This document shows, piece by piece, positions 1 through 13,029 of a stretch of 64,000 nucleotides of DNA. A program made the position numbers and the translations under genes. This DNA comes from Paguma larvata (taxonomy: Eukaryota; Chordata; Mammalia; Carnivora; Viverridae): positions 47,708,558 through 47,772,557 of the forward strand of contig CM057826.1 in the NCBI GenBank assembly GCA_030068075.1, in the 5' to 3' direction. The first letter of the stretch is position 1, and the number at the start of each line of letters is the position of its first letter. The notes beneath the pieces are model-generated. The model saw only the letters and a program-made list of their open reading frames with translations. It did not search any database and was not told the DNA's origin.

Positions 1-450
1 TTGGTCTGTTTCCCGTGAAGCCATTGTCCAGAGAGCTTTCCGGCACCTGGATCCCAACAGGCACACATCATAGGGCCCTCCTATGAAAGTGAGGCCCTTG
101 CCGGCAGAAGCCCTGCGGTGTGCATCTGGGGGACATGGCAAAATCGGGCTGTGCCACTTCTGTGGCAGCAGCCTGGGTCACTTTGTGCAGTCACTGTGGC
201 GGCATGTGCCCAGCATCCCTGACAATGTCCATCAGCGTTGCTCTGCTTTCCTTGTGTCACGCCTGGCACTGCCTTCAGTGGAGAGGCTTCTAGATTCTCC
301 AGGTCTGAGGGGCCTCTGCAGCTAGTCAGAAGTCCTTTATTTCACCTCAGTCAACTGATTTGTAATGGTGCTTTGAGGATGATTCCTGCTGTGCCCGTTA
401 AAAATCCTTTTTTGTTGCTAAGTGTCCAAGGCCTGAGTTTTCTTTCTTTC

Positions 451-658
451 CTTTTTTTTTAAATTTTTTTAATCTTTATTTTTGAGAAAGAGAGAGAGAG
501 AGAAAGTGTGAGCAGGGGAGGGGCAGAGAGAGAGGGAGACACAGAATTGGAAGCAGGCTCCAGGCTCTGAGCTGTCAGCACAGAGCCCAACACAGGGCTC
601 AAACCCTCAAGCTGTGAGATCATCAGACGCTTAACCGACTGAGCCACCTAGGTGCCCC
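451..658 (-). mobile_element. Carnivore tRNA-Lys SINE (SINEC, felid type)
   Basis: In reverse orientation the head GGGGCACCTAGGTGGCTCAG lies at 658 and the A-rich tail at 451. The body carries the felid-type CAGAGCCTGGAGCC segment and a CT-rich stretch. Imperfect target-site duplications of about 16 bp flank it (near 431-446 and 661-676). Non-autonomous, mobilised by LINE-1. Confidence 0.93.
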
Positions 659-3600
659 TAGGGCTGAATTTTCTTTTGCCTCTTGTTTCTTAGCTACTTG
701 TGAGTACAGCTGTAACAAAATAGTTAAGGAATCCCAGTAAGATTGTGTCTATATCAACTAAAGAATTAATGTGCAACAAAGTCTCTGATTTCTGGTGTTG
801 TTGGACTCATGTTCACTAATCTAAAATTCTGGCTATTATGTAGTCACCATAGCCTTTATATCGGGATTATCTTTTCCCAAGTTATAAGAGACAACATGTA
901 ATTTCCTGTAAACTTGGATCAAATAATTACACCTTTCACAGTCCAGAATTTACAAGGCTTCGAAGTCCTTTTTATTTCCATCAATTTTGAGTTTACCAGA
1001 AAAATTCAGAAATTGTTAAGGGAGAGTTTTTAACTAGTAAGATATTGGATGACAGACATTTGTACAAGGCTGATTTTCCTAAAGGTATCCAATTCTTTAA
1101 AATCCTTGGTCTATTTTGTTTGGGGAGAAGGGTGGTGAGAAGGGCAGAATTGGGGTAGAAAGGAATAAACTCTGATTTGTCACCAGAGTATAAACATGAC
1201 CACAGTTCCAGGGCCTCTGTTTTGCCTTCTCGGGTCACATTCATAAGGGAGGTTCTTTCTCCTCATAAACCTGGAGCTACTCCTATCTCCTCTAAGGGAG
1301 AAATGCAGCTGCCTTTCTGGAGAAAGAGCTCGAGTTAAAGGAAATGTCTGACACCATCTCAAAGAAGTCGACGCTGGGTAGGTCTTAACGATTAGTTCCT
1401 GGTTTACTTGGCCATGAGTTAATTGCCTTTTCTAGAAACTGGGCTTGCCCAATCATTGCCAGAAGGCCCAAGACCCTCTCTCCAGCCCTTGGGTGAGTTT
1501 CCAGTGAAGATGAAGGCCCTGCGACTTCCGACTGGCAATCTAGGCTGTGCGGCTGTCAGAAATGGCTTGGAGGAAGATGGGGGTGTGATTAGCTCTAAAT
1601 GAAGTTCTAAACCACTGGTACATGAAATGAAACTATTTTTTCTCTCTCTCTTTCTTCTTCCCCTTTCTTTAACCTGAGCTGCTGATGTAAGTGGCTCTAA
1701 TTTACTTTCCCCAAGAAAACAAAGCAAAATAAAAGGCGGAATGGCCAAAGAGATCCCTTTGCGAAGTGTAGCGCTTCTGCTCCTGATAAAAGGGAGTCAT
1801 TTGCAGCTTTCATGGTGTCAGTATTAATTTCCTAGCAGTCAAAGCCACCGCTAATTTATTTACAGAACGATCTCCTTGCCCAGGAGCTGGGGCTGGTGAG
1901 GCAGCGGTTTCTAGCCTCCAGCTTTGTTTGTTGACAGGCTGATTTCCCACAAGGCCATTTCCACCTGTGTTTCTGTTGTTTTTAGTGCGTGTCTCCCTTT
2001 CTTCTCCCCCGCCGCCGCCTCCCCAATGGCTGCTGAAGGCCCTTCTCATCTCCGGTCTCTCTCATCCACTTCCTCCCTCCAGCCCCAAGGACTCCTGGCA
2101 GGGCTTTGCAGTCACTCCGCACTTACCCAGAGTCTCTGCTGGCAAAGTCCCAGGGGGCACTGCATTTCTTTCTTTCCTCCCCCCTCCCCTGTTTTTTTTG
2201 TTTCAAGGACAAGATTCAAAAGAGCCTGCTACACTCGGGTTGTAGGGCACAGCTTCAGATGTGCCTTCAAATAGGGGCTGAGCAATTTGAATATTTGTGC
2301 TCCTGGAAACCAGCCTGTAAAATTGTCCCCCAAAGCCCATTAAATTCTGCAAAATCGCTCCTCTTTGAGGGCTTCATTATGGAGTCCAATTTGGGGCTCT
2401 GGCACCTCTCTGCCAAAGCACTCATCTCCAAAGATGCCTACAATTGAAATTATAGAGTGGCTGATTTGGCCTTAGCTCGTTGCATATCAAAGGCAGGCAG
2501 GGCGGGAGGGATGGTTCCGCGGAGCAAGAGAGATGCTTGCCGCATGCCAGAGCCAGACAGGTAATATATTGAGATGTTTAAAGCACATTTCTCGTGCATG
2601 CACATGTACCCGCCTCTCTGCCATTTTATAGCTCATCTGCAGGGCGGCGTGAGAAAGAGGAAGGCACGTTTGCAAGGTAGTGGTGGCGCCGCGTGAACAC
2701 AGAGAGGGAAATAGGCATTAGATTGCCCATTTTCCGGATTGGATCCTGCTAAATTAATTTAAAAAAAATACCGAGGGCAGAAAAGACATTACCGCAGCTA
2801 CATAACCCACACCAAATGCTGCCACCTTGGGCTGAGGAGACATTCACTGATTAAGAAATACCAGAGGTCGAATTTTGCCCAGAGAATGTGCCTTGCCCTG
2901 TTTTCCCAGTCTCTGCGCAGGGTGTACAAACAGCTCTGTGAGGTTTCTTTTGCAGTTGCTGTTTTTCTGGATTTAGAACATTTCATTACTGTGTTTCGAA
3001 GGTGCTGTGTTTACAATATCCACTTGTTTGTGAGAGGAAGGAAACCAGAAGGAAAAGCACTAAGATTTGTCCATTTGGAACCATACAGTTCTGTTGTGGA
3101 ACTGTCTGGAAAATTATGAGGAACTGGAGGCCTCGCCAAGGAGATTTCGTTCTCTTTGCCGGTTGAGCAGGAGAGCCTAGGAATAAGGGGAGTGGTTTCC
3201 ATCCCGGGGTAATTACGCGGTCTGAATGAAAAAAGCTTCACAGTGCTGACAGAATACGTTGCCTCCCCTGAATCCCTCAAACTCCTGCACCTTCTTTATT
3301 CAGACTGTGTTTCCTCGAGTCTCTGAAATTGGTTTGCTTACCGAGGATATGGGACCCCAGAGGTCTGAGGCTTCAGCCGTTTCTGAGTTCTCCTTGCTGA
3401 GCTCTCTGTGACCAAAAACCCTCTTATTTATTTTGAAGGCGGAAACAATGTCATTTCATTGCCTGCATGCATAACTCCCGGATGCCCGAAACAATTTTGC
3501 TCAAACTTCCTGCCAACTCACTTTTGGGCTGAGACTAAACAGGGAAAGTTAGGGCCCCAAAGGACAATTGTTCAAAGAAGTTGGGAGCAGGTAGAGGCAA

Positions 3601-4237
3601 AGCTGAGTGATGAAACTCATCTGACAATTGTCATCTGCCCTCTTTGCATCTCCGGGGCTCATTCCTCCCGGTCTCCTGGGGACGCCTTTCTTCCCTTTCC
3701 TCTCCATAATGTTAGCCTTCCCGCTCCCTTCCCCTCGCCTGCCTGTCCTCTGGGATGAAGCGAACGCTTTAAGCCTGTAAACTGTATAAATTTTCTGCAA
3801 AATCAACTTGAAACTCAGTTTAAATTGGATGGCGAGCCGGCCGACGGAGCCCAGCGCCGCTGGGGGCTTCCAGGCCGCAGTCTGATGGCGGGGGCCTGGG
3901 AGCACCTCACTCTGGGAACAGGACTTCCTATAGATTGGCCTGGAGACCAGTCCCCTGACCCCTCGGGACTGGAGGAGGAGGCCGGGCATTTCCTTCCCCA
4001 CCCAGCGAACAAAGTCTCTGAGTCCATGGGTCCACGCCTAGAAGCCAAGCCTCAGGACAGAAATAACTCAAGGCCCTGTGGAAATGGCAGGGCAGAGGCA
4101 GCTTGAAGTCCCTACTCTTGGGGGTGCAAGAAAAGCAACTTGCCCTTTTCCTAAATTAAGTTTGCTTCCAGATCCCATTCTACTGATGAGGCAGAAACCT
4201 AGTGTCTGTGGAGTCGGGGTTTCCTAGTTCTCTCTTC

Positions 4238-4247
4238 CCCAAGGGAG
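4238..4247. promoter_or_regulatory. EBF-type half-palindrome downstream of EBF1
   Basis: CCCCAAGGGA matches the COE binding consensus TCCCNNGGGA except for the first base. A possible autoregulatory site, but a 10-base motif of this kind occurs often by chance. Confidence 0.25.
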
Positions 4248-4512
4248 AGTTTCAGTTCCTGCGATCAGCAGGGCCCCCCAGGCCTCCTGGAGGTCGCCTC
4301 TCTGGTCTTCTCGGCATCTTCTCTGAGCTGCGTGCGGTGCAGGCCGCTTGCTGTGGAGGCATCCTTGTTTGTGGCTCGCCCCTCGGCTCTGGCATTCCTT
4401 GTCTGCTCTGTGCCACCTGAGGGCAGGGGTGCTGCTCTGGGACCAGATTTCCGACTGGACAGAACTCCCAGTGACTCTGTCCAGCTCTGCCACATTGTTC
4501 CCCACTGGCCGT

Positions 4513-4531
4513 CCTCCTGCAGGGGGCGCCC
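4513..4531 (+). promoter_or_regulatory. CTCF-like motif, second
   Basis: CCTCCTGCAGGGGGCGCCC contains the core AGGGGGCGC with a weaker left half (three mismatches). Same orientation as the motif at 14454. Confidence 0.35.
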
Positions 4532-5439
4532 CAGGGAAGCAGAGGATGGACCCCTTCCCCAGGACCCCCACATTTCTACCTCATCACGTCCTTTCCACCT
4601 TGCCTGTCCCCGGGTCCAAAGGAAATTTCTGGTCTCCACAGGAGCCCAATTCTCCGAAGACTCCTTGGTCTGTTCCTGAGGTCTTTCCCAAACGTTTTGT
4701 GAATGGCCACAATCTTTATTTTCCTGAGGGCTTGTGGAGCACATAAGCCTGAGAGAAACTTTTGTTTTCTTTGTGTCCCATCACAACATTTTACGAATTT
4801 GTGACCTGGACCAGTGTGGGGAATGATATGTGGAAGGGGATATCTGAAAGAAAAAGATTTCGCTGCTTACTGTTACACCAACTATCGGTACTTTTCTAGT
4901 GTTAGCATTAGACAGCTTCATGAACCTGCCCTTTGCTTCGAGACTGTTCAGCTAACTTTTCTATCAAGAGCCAATGTCAGCAGGGTACCCACTTCGTGAT
5001 GACTAGGATCTTCTTACTAAGCAGTTCCTCTGAAGTCTCTCAGGTCACTCACATGGCTAGTTAGAGTCTGTGGATTCTCATTTGTCATACAAAACACGAG
5101 CTTTGGAATCAGACCCAGTGTGGCGCTCACCTGACAGCTCAGCGGCCTTGTACAAATTAAACGGGGAAGAGGAGGAGTCACCAGCTGGTCAGAGACTCAG
5201 GAAGTCTCTGGAAAACTCTGGGGGAGGAGGACTCTGCCTCGCTTCCTGACCTCCACAGTGGCCCATTCCAGCATCTTTGCTATTAGAGGTGCAGCCTCTG
5301 GGAAAGCCATGTCAGGCACCGCCCAGTACCCGTGAGTCTGGGGAAAATAAGCCACAGCTCTTGGTCCACCTGGATAAGTGCCGGGCCTCAGTTTCTCTGC
5401 GCAAAATAGAAATTGTAACCCCATTGGTCTCTGTAGGGT

Positions 5440-6000
5440 CATTTTTTATTCCTCCCCAAATACTTCCTAACACCTATGTTGTACCAGGCACCATTACATT
5501 TGCTGAGGATGTGGCGTGGACATGGTTTTGCCCTTGTGCTGCCTTCATTCTATTGGGAGGTACAAGCAAACAAGTAAGTAGGCATATTAAAATAAGCAGA
5601 GCTTGGGCTAAGTGCCAGAACAGAGAAACAGGAGTTTAGATTTGTGAGATTCAAATAGCACATTTGAGAAAGTGACATGGGAGTCAAGCTCTAAAGGATA
5701 AGAAGGTACGAGACATATGAAGAAAAACATCCTCGTACGTGGAGGAAAGAGCAAGTGCAAAGGTCCTGTGGTGGGAAAAGGCATGGCATATTGCTTGGAC
5801 CAAATGGGCCAATAGGAAAGGGGTATGAGACGTGGTTGGAGAGATAAGCAAGCCTCTGATCATGTAAGCCTTTGTGGCTTGAGAAGAGGCAAGTGTTTCT
5901 GTCTAAGTGGTGAGAAGCTATTGAAAGGTTTTAAGATCTGATTTGTGACTTATGGAGACCACACCTGCTGCTAACGAGGAGCAGAACACAAAAAGGTACA
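5440..6000. repeat. Old mammalian interspersed repeat, family not assigned
   Basis: CACCTATGTTGTACCAGGCA, AGAGCAAGTGCAAAGGTCCT and CCTTTGTGGCTTGAGAAGAG to AGATCTGATTTGTGACTTAT follow a phrase order shared with many mammalian loci. The same family appears at 26690-26930 and 60100-61400. Confidence 0.45.
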
Positions 6001-6404
6001 GAAATGCAGTCAGGAAGGGCCCTCGTCTCTTGCCTGCATAGACAGATGTGAGCATTTCCTAACTTCCAGACTTCTCCAGGAGAGCTCCTCTCTTCAGGAG
6101 GGGCGAGTGCTGAGAGGAGGGAGCTTGGATTTGTGTGTTTGCTGGTTAATGTCTCCTGATCCTTGTGGAGAATTCTGTCCATATATTACTGGGTGGATCG
6201 TTAAATTGACTTCAGAAATTAGAAATCACATGGGGTTTCTCAAAATGACATGTTTTAATATTTCTTAGATATTATTTTACAAGAAGCCCTCATTAAGAAG
6301 AGGGTATTTGTTTTTTTATTCAACTCTTCGGCTTTACAAATCCTCTTGGCAAATCTTGGTTTCCCCCGCCCCAGGCATGAGGGGAATACAGAAAGAGAAG
6401 GAGA

Positions 6405-6520
6405 ACAATGGCTCTTGTACTTCCATTGCCAGCTCCGCCCTTGCTGTGTGACAGTAGGCATGACGTGGCCCCTCTCCGAATCTCTTTTCATCCTGTAAGT
6501 GACGGCCTTAGAAAAAGAAT
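6405..6520 (+). mobile_element. MIR SINE fragment
   Basis: CTCCGCCCTTGCTGTGTGAC and CCGAATCTCTTTTCATCCTG fit the MIR core. Confidence 0.55.
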
Positions 6521-7914
6521 CTCTAAGATTATCCCTTCTGCTGCTAAGGGCTTGTGATTCTTTGGCCTTGAATCAGAGCAAAGTTCAAGAGGTTGATCAT
6601 TAGTTACTGATTTTCCCGAGGTAGACTGGACATAGTTTCGTGGGTCCTTTACTATGTTTTTCGGTCTCTTTTCCTAAAACCACAAACATGTTGAGAATCT
6701 CCTTTGAAAGTGGGTAATATTCAGTTCCTTCCTCCCACTCCCTCCCACTCCACCAAGTGAAGGACTCCAGGGCGATTATGTGGGCCATAGCTTCTGGTGG
6801 TGTGTGAGCTGGAGCTCTGAAGGCAGGCCTGGCATTGTGCAGGCTGTCCCCAGCCCCGTCCCTGTGCGTTTCTGGGGCTGCACTTGCTGGTTCCCTCCTT
6901 TTGCTGGACACCTCCTGGACAACGTGATCAATGGCATGAGTTCTCTTGCTGTTCCCACTGCCCACAAATCAAGCTCTTAATAGCCCAATAAAATCATGAG
7001 ATTCGGGATAAAAAAGTGATTGCATTGCTCGGATGCTAATGAGGCACATATATCTGAGACAACTGACTAAAGTCTGTGGAAAGAAGGTCTCGGCACAACA
7101 TGCAAGGTGGCTAATTTACAAAGACATGGAGCATTCCAGATAACAGAATGTCACGCACCTTTACTTCAAAGAGATGTGTTTAAAATAGCCTGCTTTTCCT
7201 TACATAATTTCCCATGAAATATTGGGACACCATTGGGGTCAGTATAGGGAAGATGACTGGGATTCTCTCATCAGGGTCCTTCTGTCTGCCAGGTTATAGC
7301 CAACAGATGTACCAAGGTGGCAAGCCAAGTGCCTCCAATACGTTCCTAGAATGTGTTGTGCAGTCGATAATAAATAACTCCTAAGTTGTGTGATTACATA
7401 ATGATAGCCACATTCATTCACCTGTCTATCAAAGGAGCCATATTTGAGTTTGAGCTCCTTTCCCCTGGGCCCATGAAGCATTAGCTTGGAGTCTTTAAAA
7501 TTTCCGGCAACCCTGGGCTAAGTGCACTGGGGTGGAATGTAGTCCCTTTTGCTTAGTAATCCATTAGCTAATGGGTGTGAGCCCGTCAGTTTTCTATTTA
7601 TTCCTTAAACCATTAAGGTTCACCTGCTGTGCGTGAGACTACACTTGACAAAAAAGAGTGATAGTTGAAATAAAATAAATATCAAGCCTTACGAGATCTG
7701 ATGGGTATTGTTTAAAATATAACAGGTTTCGTGGAAAGGTAAAGGTGAACCAACTATTACAAGTTGACACGTGGCATCCTGGGCACGATGAGGTAAATAG
7801 AACCCTGTTGTGTTCCAATCCACAAGCGCTCACTAGTGGAAGGAGAGTTATTTGAGAACTGCCTTCCAAGTGCTCCCCAATATTTGTCAGCAATGTCTAC
7901 CTGAGTCTCTTGGA

Positions 7915-8405
7915 GGCTGCTCAGTAAATCTCTCAGTCAACCTTTTAATGGCTTCCTTTTACTCCTTAGATAAAAATCAAACTCCTTCCTGACGAACACC
8001 AGGTCTGGGTCTTGCTGTCTATCTGGCCTCATCTTTCACCTCTTTCCCTTGCTCCAACCACACGGATCATTTCAAGTGCATTGCACATGATATAGACTCT
8101 CTCTTTAGTGTTCTTTCTTGCCGTGTTCATCCTTTGGATCACAGCTTGAACACCATTTTCTCAAGGGAAGACTTCCTTTGTAGCCCAAACAAAGTCAGGT
8201 ATCTAACTAGATGATCTCCTGGTTTTCCTTCCATCCTCTGCAAAGCCTTCAGAACAGTTAGCAGACACACACACACACACACACACACACGCACGCACGC
8301 CTGTCTCACTGGACAGAAAGCTCCTGAAAGGTAAAGACAACTTCTGGCTTTGCTCACCACGGTTTTCCCAGTGCCATAGTGTCTGTTGAATGAATAAAGG
8401 AATCA
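7915..8405 (+). mobile_element. L2 LINE 3' fragment
   Basis: The order of phrases matches the L2 3' end: ATAAAATCAAACTCCTTCC-like, CTGGCCTCAT, a CTGGACAGAAAGCTCCTGA promoter-distal block and the TGTTGAATGAATAAA end. It contains the 8265-8300 microsatellite. Boundaries are approximate. Confidence 0.65.
8265..8300. repeat. CA microsatellite with GCAC end
   Basis: (AC) repeats run for about 26 bp, then GCAC repeats. It lies inside an L2 fragment and is a candidate polymorphic marker. Confidence 0.95.
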
Positions 8406-8774
8406 ACTCAATCTCTCAAGATCTCCATGGACAAAAAAAATGCAGGGGTACACTGAGGGCTATTGAGGAATAAAGTTTGGCATTTCTTGGGTTTTATTAC
8501 TTATAACTAAGTTTTATTGTATGGCACCTCATTTTGATCTGATCAATTTCTGTCATGTACAAAAATTTTTATTTTACTCTCTAAAGGCAGCTTAATTAAC
8601 AATCAAAACATTAAAGATGAATATACTAGAATTAATGCTGTAGTCCTCTTGCATTTTCTTTTTACTCTTTAGTCATTTCTAAAAGGGCAAGCAAGTAAAG
8701 ATTTCTCCCTTAGCATAATGTTGTATATAATATTAAGAAAGAAGAACTTAATGACTATCATTTTGAGATCAGGT

Positions 8775-8914
8775 AAATATAGTATGATATATGCACATAT
8801 AAAAATATAGTATGATATACACATATATATAAATATAGTATGATATATGCATATATAAAAATAAAGTATAATATATCCTTATATGTAAATATAGTATAAT
8901 ATATCCATATAGGT
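8775..8914. repeat. 28-bp AT-rich minisatellite, five copies
   Basis: Five head-to-tail units begin at 8775, 8803, 8831, 8859 and 8887, each opening with AAATA(T/A)AGTAT(G/A)ATATA. The spacing is exactly 28 bp every time. Units diverge by substitution only; the last two share GTATAATATATCC and are closest to each other. Confidence 0.9.
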
Positions 8915-8954
8915 CAACACACACATACATGCACACACTAGAATCACAATTTAT

Positions 8955-9115
8955 AATACTAACAGAATGCCTAATATGCACCAGGCATTGAATGACAACT
9001 CATTATGTGCCTTATTTAATTAACATCATCTTCTTAGATATCTTTTAAGATAAATACTACTATTGTCACTTCTTTTTAATGGATGAGAAAAAACAGGATT
9101 AGAAAATTTGAGTGA
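8955..9115 (-). mobile_element. MIR SINE fragment
   Basis: AATGCCTAATATGCACCAGG and ATGGATGAGAAAAAACAGGA fit a reverse MIR, AT-shifted and old. Confidence 0.55.
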
Positions 9116-10639
9116 TTGTTTTGAAGCAATTTTTAGTGTATACCGAGTTTTGAGTTAAAACATTCCACAAATATATCAACTATTGTGTCCATATATGTCT
9201 TAAACAAATGGCCTGCAAGGTCCAATGGGGACCCTCTGTCCTTATACAAAGTTGGTGAGCAATTCACTTTTAATTAAGGATAATTACACCTTTAATACAT
9301 GACTACTGAGAATTTAATAAACAAATGTCTGTAAAATTACTAAAATGTCACCATATATAAAAGTAGATCCCCAATAAGAGAATGCCAATTGCCATTTATA
9401 CCATTTCCCTCTTAATTTTTATGCTCTCTTCTAGGTTCACCTTAAGTTTAATAAAGCAAATTGGCATTTTCTTGGACATGAGGGTGTGTCATAGTATTCT
9501 GTTAATGTGGGGAAAAAATGGGGGCTCAACATTGGCCTTTTTAGTTAGCACATTGGGCTCTGGGTATTTCTAGGGCATTAAGTGTAGGGTAGGAATATTA
9601 ACCTTTGAATCATAAAGAGCAATATTGGGGATCTCTAATCTTTTAGCTGGTTGTAGCTGCTTTTAAAGGATGAAGAGAAGTTGACCATGTCCTAGAATTC
9701 CATGCACAAACACTCACGAGGCAGATAAGAGTGACTGCAAAGAGAAGGAGGGGGTTACCAGAGGGGTACGGGAATAACCAGAGCAATGGCTCTGCTTGAA
9801 GAGCTACCAGTGAACTGAACACTGATGAGGAGTGTCACACAGACAGAGATGAAGGGAAGAATGTAGAAACACATTAAAAAAGGAAATTACAGAAGGAGGA
9901 GATAAACTGAGAAGGGGGAACATTGTGAGGGGGGGAAACCGAATGCGTTAGTTATCCACTCCGTGACAACCTGCTGCCTCCATCTAGAATGGTCTCTTCA
10001 CTCCGCTCTCAGCTTTGCCCGGCTAACGCCTGCTCCGTCAGGTCTGCTCTCAGACATGAGCACGACGCTGCATCTTGCTCTCTATGCTCATGGCTTTCTA
10101 TTCTTGCCCCTCAGAATATAAGAGGTCAAACATTAACAAGGAAATATTTATGGACTCTCCCCTCCCACCGCCTTCCAAACGGAATTATATTTGGCTTTCC
10201 CAATACCTCCCCTTTTCCCAGCTCCACTGAAGAGGAAAGATTTTCTTGCCGGGAAGAGACAGAGTGGAAAACGATGCAATGAGAGAGATGGGCAAAGAGA
10301 GGAGGGAAAAAGGAAAAGCCCGCACACTCAGAGTAAGCTTTTTGTCAGATGGGCTGAGGAAAGCAGTGTCTGATAAGTTGAGGGTTAAGGAAAAGGATAG
10401 TGAAGAGAAGTTTAATAGGAATTGCTGTGAACTTTATATTTAGATTCTTTTTAATGGTCTTTAAAGGATTTGAATTTTTAAAAAATCCAATTTCTTTCTA
10501 CTTAAATTTGGGCATTGACATAGGCTTGACCGTGTGCCCAGGAAGAGCCATATACTCTCTCAGATATATTAGAGTTACAGTAACATTTACCACAATGTGA
10601 AATTATATGTCGGTATGATTGTTTGATTCACATCTGTGC

Positions 10640-10765
10640 CCTCCTCGGGCAGTAATGGAGGAAGGAAACGTGTCTATTTAAGACACAATCAACCCCCAAC
10701 GCTTAGCACAGTGCCTGACACAAAGAAGGCCCTCAGTAAGAATATCTTGAATAAACAAATGTGTT
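10640..10765 (+). mobile_element. L2 LINE 3' end fragment
   Basis: GCTTAGCACAGTGCCTGACA followed by CTCAGTAAGAATATCTTGAATAAA resembles the L2 terminus. Short and diverged. Confidence 0.6.
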
Positions 10766-11439
10766 AGAGAAAGCCATGGCTATTGTCTGGTTCTGATTCC
10801 TTTCCCTTTGCATTCCTTCATTTTATGGCTGCTACCGTTCTTGCCAGGATCCCACCCCAATCTGTCCTATGGAACAAATCAACTTCGATGGGACTCCCTC
10901 CTTTTTGTTGACGTTTTGTCAGCTCCTTTCTGGAGTACTAGATTTTCCTTATAGCACATTCCCTGTGCAAGACATTTCCTGCAGAAACCCGACCTCAGGC
11001 CTGTGGTTCATTCCAGGGTTTGGAACTTTCATTCTTAATATAGAATGTGGAAATTCTACAATCGGTGGGAAAAAAGTATGCCAAGTAGATAAAAATCGGT
11101 CCCACTGCAGCGTAACTCTCCAGAGAAAAGAGATAAAACTGCTTGATGCTTAAGTTAAAAAAAAAAAAAAAAGTAACAAAATATTTCCAGTTCCGGAAAC
11201 TGAATTTCATTCCTAATGTAAATATAGAAGCCTCCGGAGAAGATCATGGTTGAGAGAGGGAAGGAAAGCAAAGGGAACAATAGGAAGGGATTTCACCAGC
11301 CAAGTCCACAGCTTCATAGCAAAGAAACCACCCTGAAAAATCGACTATATCTTTAATAGTAGTTGCTCCAGTCAGAAAATGGAGTTTGATCTTGACTTTT
11401 TTTTTTCTCCCTCAATTCCTACATTGCATCAGTTGCCAA

Positions 11440-11730
11440 ATCCTGGTGGTTCTCTCTCCCTAAGTATTTCTCCATTTTTACAAAAATTATTGAGTATATT
11501 TGACATAAACCATTGTGTAAGTTCAAATTATACCATGTACCATGGCTTGATGTGCCACATTTATGTATTGCAATGTGATTACTACCATAGTGTTAGCTAA
11601 TACCTCCATCTTGTCACACAATTACCATTTCATTCTGTGGCGAGAACAAATAAGATCCACTCGCTTAGCAACTTTGAAGCATATGCTACACTATTGTTGA
11701 CTATAATCACGATGCTCAATACTTCTGATC
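11440..11730 (+). mobile_element. L1M-type LINE 3' UTR fragment
   Basis: The succession TTAGCTAATACCTCCATCTT, AAGATCCACTCGCTTAGCAA and TTGACTATAATCACGATGCT matches the 3' UTR of old L1M elements. No open frame remains. Confidence 0.6.
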
Positions 11731-12310
11731 CTGTTTACTTTCTTCCTTTCCGTCCTCCTAGTTCGAGCTGTTCATTTTTTTGCCTTGAATGTACACTGTC
11801 CCCTTACTTATTCCCGTCTGCCTTTCTTCAGCTCATTCTCTACGTGGCAACAGGACCATACTTCTAAAATATACGTTTGATCCCTGTTGTTAATGTCTGT
11901 GACTCGCCACCGCTCATGGTTACAGTAAACATCTATTGTCATATGGATAACAAAAGAAGAGAAATGAAGGAGGAAAGACAACAGACTCAGACAAATCCTC
12001 TGAGGACACTTGCTATAACAGGGAGTGGAAAGACGCACATTGAGACCAAAGTGAGGTCAAATAGTTCTCTTCTTTCCTTTAAAATGGGATCGTATTGTGG
12101 GCCGATAAGAAAATACTTCTGACTAAGGAGAAACTGATGATTTTGGGGAGAGAGGGTAGTAATTCTAGGAGCAATGGTCTTGAGAACGTGAGTGACATAA
12201 GCATGCTAATGCAGGCAGAGTCCTGAGCATGGTGCGTTGGAAAGACTTCACTTCTCTGGAAGTCTACTTAAAAGTGAGTTCACTCATGAGGGTCTTTCTG
12301 CAAGGCAAAA

Positions 12311-12323
12311 GGGGGGGGGGGGG
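12311..12323. repeat. Poly-G tract
   Basis: Thirteen consecutive G bases in intergenic DNA. Prone to length change and sequencing error. Confidence 0.95.
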
Positions 12324-13029
12324 ATGATGTATACATTTTCACATAGAATGTGGCCATTGCAGAGTATATAGACTGTTTTTTACAATTACACCTTCCATTT
12401 TCCCATATTCCCATTGTTTTCCGTGAATTTCAGGTACTTTTATTCTCACACAACCAAAGGCACTCACCATGGCCTTCCACGGTCTGCTTGCCTTTATCTG
12501 CCTGGAGAGCTCCTCGTCACGCCCCTCAGGCGTTCCCTCTTCACTGCGTTCCTGGATCTCCATGGGTGGGGCAGATCACTATGACCCTCAGATCGGGCTG
12601 TGTAAACATCTCCTTCAGTAACTTGTCTCTTGGCCAGAAGTCCCAAACTAACATTCTTGAGGCTCATGGATTTTGTATGCCCAATGCAGTGTTTTTAAAA
12701 CACTATTTTTGGATTAGATGACAACATTTTAGAAAAATGAAAATTTCACACCAAAAATAAATCCAATAACATATATAGCACTCTTGAAAAATGAAAGATG
12801 GACCTCGCTGGGCCCATATTCCCATGTGGGAGCAACTGCCTAGAGCAAGTGAGGTGCTTCCTGTTTTCACCCCAGCTTGCTTTACCAGCAAACGCAGCGC
12901 TGCGAATTATGTCCCAAGCTGAGCTGAGACTCGGGCCCCGTGGGCAGGAGTTATGACTGGCTTCCTTGTGTACCGTAGCAGCTAGTACAGTGCCAAGAAG
13001 CACACATCAGGTGCTCAGTGTGTGTTCTG

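Noticed and set aside
3549..4001. A 150-codon minus-strand open frame
   Set aside because: No recognisable domain, located in GC-rich intergenic DNA, and it overlaps equally long frames on the other strand.
4265..4744. A 159-codon open frame on the minus strand with overlapping frames on the plus strand
   Set aside because: The region is GC-rich, so stops are rare in several frames at once. The products are low in family-like motifs, rich in Arg, Trp and Gly, and no splice or start context supports a gene.
8139..8406. Frames with Cys-Val repeats (CVCVCVCV)
   Set aside because: They are translation of the CA microsatellite, not a cysteine-rich protein.
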